Shown piece after piece: positions 24,079-37,100 of a stretch of 64,000 bases of DNA (its first letter is position 1; every line of letters starts with the position of its first letter). The notes beneath the pieces were generated by a model that worked only from the letters and a program-made list of their open reading frames with translations, was not told the DNA's origin and did not search any database. This stretch comes from Paragyromitra xinjiangensis (lineage: Eukaryota > Ascomycota > Pezizomycetes > Pezizales > Discinaceae). Location: contig JBCAMK010000001.1 of assembly GCA_038503065.1 (NCBI GenBank), positions 620,001 to 684,000 of the forward strand, in the 5' to 3' direction. The translations under genes and the position numbers were made by a program.

Positions 24079-26012
24079 ATGACCGCTCCAGCAGCTCCCC
24101 GGGGAAAGACACACGCCCGGACAAATACCGTCGAAGTCCAGGAGTCTGCCCGTCTCGAGCTCGTGATTCCTCAGGCCTCAGATCTCGATATCTCGGAAGC
24201 AATAGCTAAGGCGCTCGGAGATGATAGAAAGCCTGCTGCCAAAGCCGCTGGTGGCATCCCCGCTGTAGCCGCGATTGCGCAGCGCGATTCTCTTTTCTAC
24301 GGTTCAAGATCCCCTATCCCGGAAGAGATGTAACGAACGCTAATGGATTACTTATTTGAAGATGAGACGCTGCCGGTTTTTGTGGTACTTCAAATCCTCA
24401 TCCCCCTGGAAGAGAGTCTGTACGAATCCTACCTCGCTCGACTCGCTGTATCACTAGAAGTAGCAGCCGTGGACGGCCAAAAGCGGCAGACGGAGTATGG
24501 AGGGAAAGGTCACGAACAACTCCACCTGCTATTCCAGACAGTCGTTGATGAGAGGGAGACGCAGCGTATACTCTTGAAAGATGACTCGCAGCGGTTGGCA
24601 ATATGGAAGCTTGAGGTTCCCTTAGGCCATCCCCGAGCTCGCCTCAACAACCCTCGAGTGATATTCACAGCTTCAACCACCATACGTCCAGCTGAGCTTC
24701 ACAAGCCCGTAATCGAAGACGAATACATCACTTCGAGACAGCCATTTGGGCTTAATCTCCTCGAGTCCTACTCCAAGGATCCCTACCTCTCCTCTGTTTC
24801 CCCACGGCTTTCCGCGTCTCGAGTCTCCCGAGTGATCCCCGTGACCCAAGCCCCCCAGCAAGCCCTACGCCCTTTTGGTTATGCCTCTAAGCGTTCTTTC
24901 AATATATACCCCGCAATTAATATCCGCTTGCGTTACTCCCGCATATTCTCCGGAACCAAGCAGACAATCATCGCTTCCCTGGATCTCGAAGTGACACCTT
25001 TTGGGGATTGTGATGTCACCATAGAAAGTGTCGATATAGTGCTATCAGGTGGTAGAGCTGATGCGTTAGAAGACATATCCTCATACAAATTACCCATAGA
25101 GTGTCGACCCAGAGATGATATAACATTCCTCTACACCTTATCCCAGACCGATCTTCTCCCAACTAGCAACGTCCCCACACCAATTCCTTCAAACTCCCCC
25201 GTCCGTCCGATATCAGTAAGCTTAAAAGCAACAGCCCACCTTTCAGACGTTTGCCATCCCAAGATATTCACAAACTGGACGACAACCGTCGACTTCTCTC
25301 CCCCACCAGCAGCACCCTCATTCCCACCAACACCTGGAATACAACGGGCCCATCGTCCGCCTTCCCTAGGTAGCATAATCCATGGCGCAACAGTCTCTTC
25401 TTCTAGCGGCATCCGACCGGTCTATCAACCAGCGCAGCCATCGCCAAACATTGCTTTCACTCCACCAGTCCTTTCCACACCTTCCTTTGCTTCTCAGGGT
25501 GCGGAAAATACACTAGGCTTGACAATAACCTTTTCTGGTCCTTCGAGAGTATATGTTGGCGAAGTCTTCCTGTGGACAGTTTTTGTCGTAAACCGTTCCC
25601 AACGGTCAAGAAAGCTAGCCCTCATTGTCCCGCCGAAGCGACGAAAAGTCGGAGAAGGAAAAGTGCTTCCTCCCCGCCCAGCTGGGGATGATGCAACCGA
25701 GGCAGTGCTGGAGGATAGCGTTGTGTATCAGACACACAGAGCGCAATATTTAGAACCAGCGGAATTGGTGCCATTGGTCAATGATGTTAGAATCGGGTAA
25801 GCCATTTAAGTCCCTAATTTCCTTTCCGAAACTAACGGGAGCTGTATCATAGACCGCTATTACCATCCGCTTGCCATACTGCTGAACTTCGGTTCATTGC
25901 ACTAGCAACTGGTGTACTGAATGTTGAAGGTGTTCGGGTGGTGGATTTGATCACGAACGAAACGACAGACTGTAGAGACTTGCCAAGTATTGTTTGCGTA
26001 GGCAAAAGATAA
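24079..26012 (+). CDS. TRS65: TRAPPII complex subunit Trs65
   Basis: Subunit of the TRAPPII complex, the exchange factor for Rab GTPase Ypt31/32 at the late Golgi. Three exons fit: 24079..24301, 24362..25796 and 25853..26012, giving 605 residues. The N-terminal segment ESARLELVIPQASDLDI and the following DETLPVFVVLQI, YLARLAVSLEV match the family N-terminal domain. The C-terminus is diagnostic: FVGEVFLWTVFVVN-like immunoglobulin-type strands, then GPLLPSACHTAELRFIALATGV and VDLITNETTDCRDLPSIV. Read straight through, the frame has a TAA stop at 24331. A 60-nt intron (24302-24361) with a weak GTTCAA donor, a GCTAAT branch sequence and a GAAG acceptor removes it and creates SLFYDETLPVFVV, which fits the family. 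The total coding length is divisible by three with this intron. Confidence 0.9.
24302..24361 (+). other. Predicted intron with weak donor that hides a stop codon
   Basis: This intron is inferred from reading frame and family alignment. The donor GTTCAA departs from the fungal GTAAGT consensus. The branch-like GCTAAT lies about 20 nt before the acceptor GAAG. Phase 1 on both sides rebuilds an Asp codon. Retention would end translation after 84 residues. Confidence 0.7.
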
Positions 26013-26625
26013 CGGAATTTTCGGTACCGTGGGGTTTCTTTTTGTTTAATAAATAAATGGGGGTTAATCGGGCATAGCATTATTTGTTTTTGCAGTCACG
26101 ACACCTTTCTGGGGATGGGTTATGCATACATGTATAATGGAGCAATCACGAAAGTTTGCAATGAGATGTTCTAAATGGTGCGGTTTTGTGGGTTGTGGAT
26201 GGCTAGAAGTAGGGAAACGGGGAGGTTGTATGTATTGATAGATATCACAAAACTTTATATCATATTCCTTTTGTTTACGCGATGGCCATGAGTCGGTTGG
26301 TGTAGATGGAGAACAACTTTGTTGGGGATGGTAGTGTACATTCACCGATTCTCACTCGGTACTTTACATGCTCAAGGGGGCTTCAAAAAAATCCTGATCA
26401 CAGATCCGCACAATTACATACATCTACCGTTCCACATTATCGAGGTCTAGTTAGCCCTACCAGCCCACTGCCAAGGCCACTCCAAATATTCGCCGACAGG
26501 CAGCCTTTAAAAGCCCTTAGATCTCTCCCACTTTTCTCCTCCTCTCCAACCCACAACTCACCACCAGCCCATCATCCACCACAAGAAGAAGACATCACGA
26601 CCATCTGCTTTCTCTCTAGGAACAG
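26013..26625. other. 3' flank of TRS65 and possible leader of the 26.7-kb element
   Basis: No gene is seen. The right part (about 26520-26625) is C/T/A-rich and G-poor, like fungal 5' leaders, and ends in TCTCTCTAG just before the ATG at 26626. Confidence 0.4.
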
Positions 26626-26893
26626 ATGGCTAACATAATCCCCAGACGCCCCCATGCGATGCGAGCCTCCCTGCATTTTGGCCAGGATATATGACCGAGA
26701 CTAACACAGCAGCGCTCCCACGGGAGCAAAGCACGACAAACGGACGGGACTCCCTGCATTTTGGCCAGGATATATGACCGAGACTAACGTACAGCGCCCC
26801 CTCGGGGGCAACCAAACCAGGGATTTTACGGTAAGACTCTCGCATCCTTTTATATTCTTGGTCTTTTTGATGGTCGTGGTGTCTTCTTCTTGA
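26626..26893 (+). other. Tandem element: overlapping small ORFs plus matching hairpins
   Basis: A perfect 39-bp sequence occurs at 26667-26705 and again at 26750-26788. Each copy contains ATATATGACC, in which the TGA stop of one small ORF overlaps the ATG of the next (ATGA). The chain is ORF 26626-26694 (23 codons), ORF 26691-26777 (29 codons) and ORF 26774-26893 (40 codons unspliced). The first two end in the same SLHFGQDI; the second and third start with MTETN. Just after each copy is a hairpin with a 5-bp stem and 4-base loop (26714-26727 and 26796-26809). The stems differ by a T-A to C-G pair exchange, so pairing is kept. A GTAAGA donor-like site follows at 26831. It may be a leader with upstream ORFs or a structured RNA; no function is known to me. 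Confidence 0.55.
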
Positions 26894-28226
26894 TGGCTTT
26901 TGGGTTGGGTTTGGTGGGATGTGAGTTCTCCTTCCCTCTTCTCTTGGTTTTTATTGTTGCTATTTGCCGGTTCGTCTTTTTTTTCTCTCGAGTTGCCTTC
27001 TTTATTTCTCTTTTTATCTAATTTCCCATCCTTCTTTTCATCCTCCTACCCATCTACTAGTTTGTTTGTCGTTCTCCTCTAAACCTATCTCTTAATTCAT
27101 CTCTGCCTGTTTTCCGGTTCATCCCAAAGCTTCTCGGCGGCTTCTGTTTATATATTCATCTTTCCACTCCAATCCAATCCCTTTTGTTTTTGTTCATCTA
27201 CCTCCATATTCACACCCCCCCAGACCTTGTCAATAGCATGTAGTTTGTATTAATATGAAATATTTGTCATTCACGTAAGCCATCAGGCTCAGATTGTCTT
27301 TAATGCCTGCTTGATTAATTGATTCATTATTGCCCTCAATGTTCATACCTCGTAAACTCATTCTCATCCTTCCTACTTATTGAGGCCCGGAAAATAAAGC
27401 CAAGGCCAACCCGCTGCATACTACAAAGTAGTGATTCCTCCACCACCGATACACAACACACAACTATAGCAATGACCGAAGCATAAGCTAACCGGCCCTC
27501 CCATCGTGTGATCCATCCCACAATAACTTTTCTCAAAGTTTATTTTACGTAATTATGTATGCCATCCCTTTTGACACCATTCGTATTGATGAGTAGCTTC
27601 GTTATAATCCCCATGGACACCTTAGCTCATCAAACCCGAGTGAGAATATATGAATTCAGAAAAGAGCCGAGGCTGATGATGGCTACTAAACTGAGGATAC
27701 AACTGACATCTGCGATACACGCCGCTCCTCCTACTAGGTACATCAGTGTAATTTTTCTCAGGGCCCAACTTCTAAGAGAATGGAAGAGGGATACGAAGCA
27801 TATGCTCTGTAGCCGTCTAACACGAAGTAAAATTTCTAATCGGCATAGACCTTTTTCGAGATAACTTTCAATTAACCACGTCTACATGTATATAGAATCT
27901 TAAGCCCAAATGCAAAGCCCAAAGAAAGAAAGAAAGAAAGCTGAAAAAATCTAAGCTGATCCTGTCAGCGTGTCTCTTAAGTATACACCACGCCCTAGCC
28001 TGAGCTTGAGTTATAAGTGTAAATCAAAACACTGAAAATGGGAGAAACAAAAAATAATTTCGGTATACAGTGTACCTAAACTTTTACCTTCACCAAAAAG
28101 CAATAAACCCCCAACCCCAATACAATTATAAAGCAAAAGAGCCAACCCAATAAAAGCACATTAGTTCCATCGTGACTCAGCACGTTTAGTATCTATTAAA
28201 TAGCTCCCATGATCAACTGATTGCTT
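26894..28226. other. Long non-coding stretch, no main ORF found
   Basis: The left part is strongly T/C-rich on the plus strand (26900-27230), like a fungal leader or intron. No exon that could continue the small ORFs convincingly was found. A simple (AAAG) repeat lies at 27921-27940. The right end is the 3' flank of the SNF2 gene. Confidence 0.4.
27921..27940. repeat. Simple (AAAG)5 microsatellite
   Basis: Five uninterrupted AAAG units in non-coding DNA downstream of the SNF2 remodeller gene. Confidence 0.8.
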
Positions 28227-30911
28227 TTACTCGTCGTTTAAATCTCCCGGCTGCGTCTCAAGAACCCTAAAGGCTCCACTTGCACTAGCATCTCCTTTCT
28301 CAGCCCTCTCGTAGGCCTCTTTGCTTCGATCTAGCAGTGTCTCCAGCTCTGCATCACTGAGCACTTGCTGGCCGGCTTGTACGACATTAACCTTCTCAAA
28401 GTCCTCCCTTAAGAGGATACTACTCAGCTCGTCGTGTTCGTTAGCGCTACCAGCCGCGGGGACCGCCGCAATGCTCTTGAATTTGCCCTTCTGAATAACA
28501 AGTCTCTCCAGTCGTCGCTTCCCGTCTGCTTTCTCAAGCAGTGTTTGTTCGACCGTTGCAGCCGTAGCGAAGCGATATACAATAACCGGGTTCTTCTGGC
28601 CAATTCGATGAGCTCGATCCTGTGCTTGAAGATCCTGTTGGGGGTTCCAGTCTGAATCGAACAGAATGACGGTGTCAGCTGCCGTGAGGTTGATACCCAG
28701 TCCTCCAGCCCTAGTACTCAACAGAAACAAATTCCATCCCTCATCCTTATTAAATCTTCTGATCTGCTCCCTGCGATCTACTTGGCTAACCCCTCCATCA
28801 ATCCTGCAGACACTCCAGCCACGGAGTACGCTCGCCCAGTCTTCGATGATGTCGAGCATTTTCGAGAACTGCGAGAAGATGAGGACCTTATGACCACGTT
28901 CGAACAATGCTGGTACGAGGCGCTCGAGAAGCATCATTTTTCCGGATTCGGTGACAATAGAGTTATCCGGATCCACACCTTCAGCCCAGGGCCAGTAAAA
29001 TAAATGGGGGGAGTTGCATGCTAGTCGAAGCTGCATAACAAGGTTCTGAAGTTTCTTTCCACCTGCTTCCTTTGTAGCTTGGAGAAGCTTTTTCTGGTAC
29101 TCATCGAGGACCTCGATTTCCTCTTCGCTAGACCCTTCTTCTAGTTTATCGAAGAACTCCCTATCTTCAAGTTCTTTATAGGAGATGGCCTTCTTCTTAT
29201 TTCCCCTTGCGTTTCGCCCTGTTGCTATATTCTTTGCTTTCTTCTTTTGAGGTGTGTCTACTTCATCTTCCGAGAGTTTTCGTTTCTTGCCCGCATCATT
29301 ACCAACCAGTTTATCAATTAACCACCCACGCCCCTCGCGCTTCAATAGTTTGCCATACAGATCCTTCTGGCCCTGTGTTAAAGGTGCATATAACACATAT
29401 TCTCTCTTGGGTGGCAACATTGTCTCCACATCCGTCTTCATCCGTCTCAACAAGAACGGCTTCAGAATTGCGTGTAGCGATCCGACTATATTCGTCTTCT
29501 TCTGTTCCTCCAACCATGCATGATGTCCCTCCTTCTCCTGAAGCGCAGAAAAATCAAACCAATTCTGGAACGAATCGAGATCATCGAAGATATCCGGCAA
29601 AAGGAAGTTGAGCAATGACCATAACTCGGATAGATTGTTCTGGAGGGGCGTGCCTGTAAGGAGTAGCCTGTTCGCGGAGGTATAAGATTTAAGCTCGCGG
29701 ATGAGCTTGCAGTTGAGGTTCTTGATGCGATGACCTTCGTCAATGATTATGAATTTCCATGAGAAACGCTGCAGGTGCTTGCGGTCGTTCATAATCAGTT
29801 CGTAGGAGGTGCAGATTATGGGGAAATTAGGGCCGAGTTTCCTCATACGCGTTTTGCGCATGTGTTCGCGCTCGCTAGGGGTGCCGTGGTAAAGAAGAAC
29901 AGGCATGTCAGGCGCGAATCTGCATACAGGTCAATCACTCGAGCTCGGTTTGAAGCAAATTTTTTAGGTGAATTGATATACGAACCTCTCGATCTCGTCC
30001 ACCCAATTGCTTAATGTACTGACTGGTGCTGCCACCAAAAACGGCCCATTCATCCCCTTCTCCCTGAGAAACGCTATGAAACTAATTGTTTGCAATGTCT
30101 TCCCCAACCCCATCTCATCCGCTAAGATCCCATTCAGTCCATTTTCATACAAGCTCACCAGCCAATCCAGTCCCTGAAGTTGATAATCTTTCATAACACC
30201 ACCCGTAATCAGCTTCGGCTGTCTCGCAGATCTTAAATCCTTTTGCAACCCGAGCTTCATTTCCTCCCCGTTGTTCTCTTCCGCAACATTGGCTAGTGCC
30301 TCTGCAGTTGTGCCAGAGTTCTGGAGCTCAGCTTTGGTGAAGTAGTCGGACAGAACAGCACCCTTCTTGCCAGCCTTCACAGGTCTACCGCGCTTCTTCG
30401 AATCTTTTGCAGGGGCAGATAGTTCATCTTCATTTGCTGGAGCTACTGCGGCGGTTCGACCGCTTTTCCGCGTAGGAGCAGGCTTCGCTTTCGCCGCTTC
30501 TTTCGGGGCTTTGTCTTCTTTCATCCGTTTTTGGTCTTCCTCCTCTGCCTTTTCTTTCATCGCCTGTTGTTGCTTTGTCATTTTTTCGCCAATAATAGAG
30601 GCATAGACACTAGATTGTTTGATTAAGAATTCGAGACGAGCTCGCATCTTATCGACTGGAACCGCTGAAGGATCACCTGGAGAAATGATTTATTAGCAAA
30701 AATTGAGTACTAGAAGAGATGAACATCCGACAAAGTTCAACTCAAACAAGAGGATAAAGAACTAACCGAGCGGCCCCATCTTCGCACCTTCTGCAACCAT
30801 AGCATCGATATCTTCGCTCGCTGTAGAAGTCGCAGGCGTAGATACAGAAGGCGAGTTTGCACCTGATGACTCTGACGACGAGGTCGTCGTGCATTCGATT
30901 CGCTCTTGCAT
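28227..30911 (-). CDS. IRC5: SNF2-family chromatin remodeller, LSH/HELLS/Irc5 (MUS-30) type
   Basis: ATP-dependent DNA translocase of the LSH/DDM1/HELLS branch of SNF2 proteins; the Neurospora homologue MUS-30 protects against DNA damage. Start at 30911 ([13 protein letters not shown]), with a first exon of about 49 codons, a 90-nt-class intron, and later introns near 29910-29980. A Lys/Glu-rich coiled region and an RKSGRTAA basic patch come first. The helicase motifs follow in order: [11 protein letters not shown] (Walker A), [11 protein letters not shown] (DEGH box), [44 protein letters not shown] and [10 protein letters not shown]. The DEGH box and the insertion between the two RecA lobes ([15 protein letters not shown]) fit LSH proteins. 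ETF-alpha lies upstream on the same strand. The subfamily call is likely; the role in this fungus is inferred. Confidence 0.92.
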
Positions 30912-31313
30912 GGCTAAAGGTAACCGATTTCGTCTAATAATTGTAGAATATTGATTTTGTTTATGGGTATGCTAAAAGGTATGCACACTGTGGGCGGGAG
31001 GGTATATTATTTATCCTCGGTGGTGAGCACTACTGTTATGAATAACAAAGGATAGGCAAAAAGCAGTGGTGGGTTTCCGGTTGCGACGACGCGTTGAGTT
31101 TCAGGGGTTTCGCGTCGCCACAAGAATTTGTAAAGTGGGCTGTGTTCTTCAGGAGCTGCGCATATCTTATCACTCGCCTGCTTGCCACTTTGTGTTTCAG
31201 ATCTGAAGTGACTTTCAAAGGTTCGTCCGATCGCATGTTCGAGAGCGGGTCAACAAGTGAGGTTTACAGGTTTGTATGTTTTATATACATTACATCTAAT
31301 GCTATGTGCATTT
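30912..31313. other. Upstream region of the SNF2 gene, no gene seen
   Basis: About 400 bp between the SNF2 start and the ETF-alpha stop. The plus-strand open frame across it is the antisense shadow of ETF-alpha extended into flank. Confidence 0.5.
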
Positions 31314-32515
31314 CTATTTCTTCTCCGCGTTTAGTTTCTCGGTTAGTTCCGGTACCTGGCAGATCTAGAGTTAGCAGCCTTGCATCCAGGCGACTTTATG
31401 TAGAGAAAGATTGGGAATTTCGGATAAGACATACCGCTTCAAATAGATCCGCAACCAACCCCACATCTGCAACCTGGAAAATCGGTGCATCCGCATCCTT
31501 ATTGATCGCCGCAATAACCTTCGAATCCTTCATCCCCGCCAAATGCTGGATCGCCCCAGAAATCCCAGCAGCCAAATAAAGCTGCGGTGCGACCACCTTT
31601 CCCGTCTGCCCAACCTGCAAACTATTATCTGCGAACCCCGAGTCTACCGCAGCCCTTGAAGCACCAATAGCCGCACCAAGCGCATCAGCCAGCGCTGGCA
31701 TGAGTTTATCAAAGTTACTTTTATCTTTCAATCCTCGCCCACCAGATACAACCTTCGTCGCAGTTCCCAGATCAGGGCGCTCGGATTTAGCAAGACTCTC
31801 GGAAATCCACTCGGTCGGGCAGGGAGCTTTGGGGTCTACGGAAGATTCTTCAATAGCAGCGGTGTTGGAAGACTCTTCTGCAGGGGGGAAAGCAGTGCCA
31901 CGAATAGTCAAGATCTTGATTGAGTCGAGTGATTTAACAGTCGCAATTGCGTTGCCAGCATAGATAGGACGAACAAAAGTCGCCTCGTCTTTGATCTCAG
32001 TAACATCAGAGATCTGCTGGACATCAAGTAACGCAGACAGTCTCGGCATGATGTTCTTCCCAAACGCTGAGTGCGCAGACACGACATGTGTGAAACCTCC
32101 CTGCTTAATATTCTCCACCAGCAGCGGTGCGTAGTTTTCCGGCATGCCCTGTACTAGTAAGCTTGTGTGCATACTTCCCATTCCCACGGAGCTATTAGAA
32201 GTAGGGACGAGACGCACACACCTTGTCGTATGCCCCATTCGAGACAGTGAGAACTTTCGTGACCCCATTGAGCTTCACAACTTGCTCCGCTACACCCTTC
32301 ACATCTGTGCCGGCCAGAAATGCGGTAACATCACCTCCAAATTTTGCAGCGGCGGTGATGACTGGGAGGGATTGTGGCAAAACTTTGCCTTCTTTATGTT
32401 CGAGGACGGCAAGGGTGCTCAGTAACCGAGGGGCCAAAGCAAAGTACCGTGTTGAAGCTGCAGTGCGGGCAGCACGGAATACCGAGGACCGAGTTGAGAA
32501 AATGCAGGCAGACAT
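31314..32515 (-). CDS. AIM45: Electron transfer flavoprotein alpha subunit, mitochondrial
   Basis: Alpha subunit of mitochondrial ETF, which binds FAD and carries electrons from acyl-CoA and other dehydrogenases to ETF-ubiquinone oxidoreductase. Three exons fit: complement(31314..31355, 31435..32148, 32222..32515), giving 349 residues, normal for the family. The N-terminus is a basic Ser/Arg presequence ([20 protein letters not shown]). The C-terminal FAD domain shows [59 protein letters not shown] and [28 protein letters not shown], all hallmark segments. The last exon is only 14 codons and restores the conserved VPELTEKL ending. The partner beta subunit is not in the window. The assignment is secure. 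Confidence 0.97.
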
Positions 32516-34137
32516 GTTGGCTTTGGGTATAAGGAGAAGGTGGAGCTGCTGAAGTCGGGAGTCTTCGAAGTCTTTAAATTCGTGATGCTCGGTTGTTTCC
32601 GTTGTGTCGCCAAGGTTCCCCACCACCAAGTTCGGCCTGTGACGTGCTGAAATATACGCCATGCTGATGGTCTCTGACACACATCAGCTGGCTGTCAACA
32701 GCGAAGAATACACTGTGATCTATTAAGGCAAGACATAGTTGCTTTGAAACATTAGCGTTAGTTAATCTTGGAAGACCTTGTTACTATGGGCATATAGATT
32801 AATGGGTATTCTGAACAGGTAGCGCACGCTTATGTCTGCCGAGTGATACTCCATGCCGCTTCTCTCCATCAGTGTGCACCTATACCTCCAAGTCTACCAA
32901 CATATCGATCCACAAATACCTTCCACTATCAAACGGCGCATTCCGCAAGATATAGGGACAAGCTACAGCTACATCAACTCCGCACCAAACAAACCAAAGA
33001 CAAGTCAGCGACGCCATAATAAATCCCCTGTCTGTTCATAATAACCTTCTTTGCTCCATACTTTCTCGACCTATTTATTTCCTCCAAGAGTGTTTAATTT
33101 CATTCCACATGGAGGGTTGCGGATTCACAGAAGCAAGTCGAGCTTTTTCAAACTTCTCGCAGTATCTATTCATCATATATCACTCGTGGTAAAATCCTAA
33201 ACTTTGCTACTATGATATCGAGCCAAGACATTCTTCAAATTAGCGTGCGTCCGGTTTTCTCGGTACACGTGTTATAGGTGCAAGCTCTTTCTGCAGGTGT
33301 CGTTAGTCTGCTATGCACCTCTTACCGTCAAGTAAACGCCCCTGCATCTTTCCGCCCCCTAGGGTGCTACGCGCGGAGCAGTACATGTACCTACCAACTG
33401 ACCTAGGTAAACGAAAATACAGACATAAATACATGTAGCTCATTGCGGCCAACTGGCTGTTTTAGATAATGAATTATGAAGATTATGAAGATTAAAATGA
33501 GAAAAACCAATACCTAGGCAACAATGCGCATGCAACATAAATTACCAATAGATTATTTCCTCGAGCAGACCACCCACAGCCTCCATCAACCTTTGCCCTT
33601 CTTAGTCGATAAGGAAAAGTTTGTCAAACACTATATACGCAATCCAAGATCTAAGGACACATCGGTAACAGGAACCTAGTTGTACGTATCTGATATTATG
33701 ATGATCCGCTGAATATTCTTTATCGTAAAGAGGTAGATATGAAGTTATGTAAGGGTACAGAGGATGGAAATGATAAATCTGAGGGGGTAAGGTGTAGGAG
33801 GGCCGCGTGGGGGAAAAGGGGGAGGAAAAGCCTATTTACAAAGTTAGACATTAAAAAAGAAAGAAAAAACCAAAAAAAACAGAACGTAATAGTATACAAA
33901 TAGCTTCCATGCTTGCAAGGAAAAAGAAGAGGACCTCACTAGAGAGCATGGAAAAAGGTCGAAGAGTAAAAGTCTGAAAAAGGCAAAAAAAGAATACTGC
34001 ACAACGCCATCCAAAAGAGTCCAACGCTTCGCTGCTATATGAACTTTCTAAACATGAAAAAAAAGGCCCCATTCGTGTCCTGCAAGATATTTGTTCTCTT
34101 GTCTGTTTACCCCCCCTTCATGTGATATAATATCCCC
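32516..34137. other. Intergenic, about 1.6 kb, no gene seen
   Basis: Upstream of ETF-alpha and downstream of Bst1. It contains AT-rich and purine-rich runs (33780-33990) but no convincing open frame, RNA gene or repeat family. Confidence 0.45.
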
Positions 34138-37100
34138 TCACTGATGACGCTTCTTAGAAGAGGAGTCATCGTCCCCATCATCATTAAATAATTCTATTAT
34201 ACCCGCCAGTGTTGGTGGGGCTGTGCTGAAATGAACAATAACAAGCCACCCGACAACAAAGTTGACTAGATGGTGAAGTCGATATGCGTATGTCACACCG
34301 TATAGCGCAGCGTAAGACGCTAATCCGAGAAATAATAGGCTCGTGACCAATCTTATGCTATCTCCCAAACTCCTTGGTTAGCAAACGGGTCTACAACGAT
34401 AATAAAGATAGGTGGGTGATATAATTACCGATTGGGGATTCTCGGAATCATGTTTCCGGTCGTAAGTGTTTCCACAAGCAATATGAATGGCATGATAGAA
34501 AGGAGATTATGATGAGATGAAAATGGTGTGAGCCAATGAACTGCAAGGTTGTGTATCCATACCACCAGCACAGGCAAATTGATAGGCAATATCCAGAGCA
34601 TGATGACAAGGATAGAATGTGTGTAGTGGTAAAGATCCCAAGACGCTCCAGATCGCTCCGAGTATCCCTAAAGGTTGGTGTGAGTCGTAGCAAAAAAGAA
34701 AAAACTATGGAGAGGGAAACGTACACTTTCCCGCGCAAACTTCAACGCACGGACACAGGTTGCAATCTGAACGATACAAGCCACCATATACGCGAATTGA
34801 TAAGGAATAAGAGTTGCAACAAAGAACAAAAGCATGAGAGTCGTCATGATTCGTCTTCGTGGGCTACTGGTAGAAAACGCCGGGGACATTGATCTCCTAT
34901 CATTTTAAAGTCAGCGTTTGTCCATAATTTGACTGAAAGAAATTGTACCTTCGTTCATTGCTGATCCAGTTAGGCCATCTACTGAACATAGAATAGATGA
35001 AGGTCAAGGTGTGTAAGATGATCATTAATGCGTAGTTCAAAACAACGCACACTCCAACTGCTAGTAAGGCGAATAACGGTGCTAGGAACCAAAAGAATGG
35101 GTCTGAGAGCCCAACCAGAAGATCATTCTTATCGAACTCCATTGTTGCGGAAGACTGCTCTGCTGAAGACTTCTGCCAAGAAAATGGGGACGGTATTCCA
35201 TTCTCTTGCTCAGATTTGGCAAACGAAAGTGAGACGGCTAGAAGCGACAAGGTGACAAGGACAAATGGCAATGTTTTGGTTATCAACAACTCTAGCCCTC
35301 TAGTGAAACTTATGAAACGGCCTGGGATCTTGTTAGTATAAAATCCCTGCAAGCTCGAAATTTGTGCAACATACCACCATTGTCGTACTCCGTAAATTGT
35401 ATCCGCATGACAAGGGCCACTACAAGCAAGGGGAACGCTGCAAAAACTGTTCTATATCGCATAACAAGTTTCCCTAGACTTCCAACAAAATCAAACTGTA
35501 TTGATATATCGACAGATGCATTACAGGTTGGATCAGTCCAAAACTGTAACGACAATCCCTTTTTACTGTTGGGGCGGAGAGCCGGGGGAATAAAAGGTGC
35601 TGTTCCGTGGAGACTGATATCGGCTGTGCGTACATTGACGAAATATTTCGATTCGTGGGGATCCATAAGATATTGCCGCACAAGTGGGGTAAAAAGCTGG
35701 CCATCTTCTCCGCAAGCTTGGATACCAACATTAAGCTTGTACGTCAAGAGACTGCTGTGCATTACAGGTACTTGAACTTCAGTCACAATGGGACGCTCTG
35801 CTGGCAATGATGTTTGCACCCCATCCAGCAACAACCCACGCAAGTTGGCATTCGTATGAACAACCGAGTCTTTCTTCTCGACAAATTCTGCAATTACCCA
35901 ACCTTGCGATACTCTACTGGCTTTGTCGACGACAGCCACAAACTGGTGCTCGGCAAGATCTTCAAAATCATACTGCAAAGACGAAAAGGGTTGGACTTGG
36001 TCATATGGCTGTTTTGAGGTTCGGTATGATGCAGGCATTTGAATGACATCAGCAGCAGCATTTTTGCATGCAAGGCGTGTTGATCCAGAGCTGTCCCCAG
36101 ATAAGTCCATGTTCATAGAGAATATCGCTGCAGTCTGTCCGGCTTGAAGCGGGAAAACACTGCAAAATAGAACCTCCAATTTTGAATCCCGAGCACTATC
36201 CAGCCTTTGATCTGTCAACAGCGTAAACTTTGTTGTCCCGGCCCCCCGAGATGGCGGCACAGGCATCAAATAAGCGCGAGGTTTCTGTGATTCGCCAAGT
36301 TGCCGTAGAACAAGTCTTTGCCCAAGAGCAGTAATCGAATCCGAATTGTCCTCAAGAGTCAGTAGTGTTGTAGGTTCTGTTCAAATCAGTGAAACGTCAG
36401 ATAGTGGCAGGTATTGGTGATAGCGCACCTTTGTGGGGCAGAGTTTTCTCGGCAACCGATTCCATACCCGTAAGGTACCATTTTTTGAATAAACGCATTC
36501 TCTCTGCACGAGGTTTGGTTTGGCCAGGCCTCTTCACGTCCACAATATCCAACAAAGATAATGAAACAACTTTCATGAGCTGATCGCACCATGAAATCGC
36601 TAGATGGTCCGAGCCCACCCAAACATTTGGAATTGACGAAGTGAAAACTGTAAACCCGTGTGTATCTGGAACTAAAGAAGAAATACTGGCATAGTCCGAA
36701 GGCACAACTGTATCCAGACCTCCACCTGCAATAGAAACTAGAGTAACGTGCCATAAAGGATTATTATTCGCCCATTTTTCTGAAAAAGACCTCCGCCAAT
36801 AATTATTGATGTCATCATATGTCTGCACTATTTGCTTGTCGAAAGATACCGGTGGTCGCGCATGGGGAGCTGATATAGTAATTATAGTGTTGATAGAATT
36901 TGACTGGTAATTTGGCATAATTAACATCGTGCGTGCAACGATTCCTCCCATGGAATGGCCAAAAATTATTACGGAGCTAGGGTCCGGTAAATCTGAATCC
37001 ATTGTAGCTTTTCGAGAGTCGTGATAGAGTGAAAGGATATATGCAACAGCTTCATTCAAATACTCCGCCTGATCGAGCATAGTTTGGCCATGGAATGCAG

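Noticed and set aside
24331..24333. TRS65 as a pseudogene because of an in-frame TAA
   Set aside because: A 60-nt intron with a good branch and acceptor removes the stop, restores phase and rebuilds a conserved motif.
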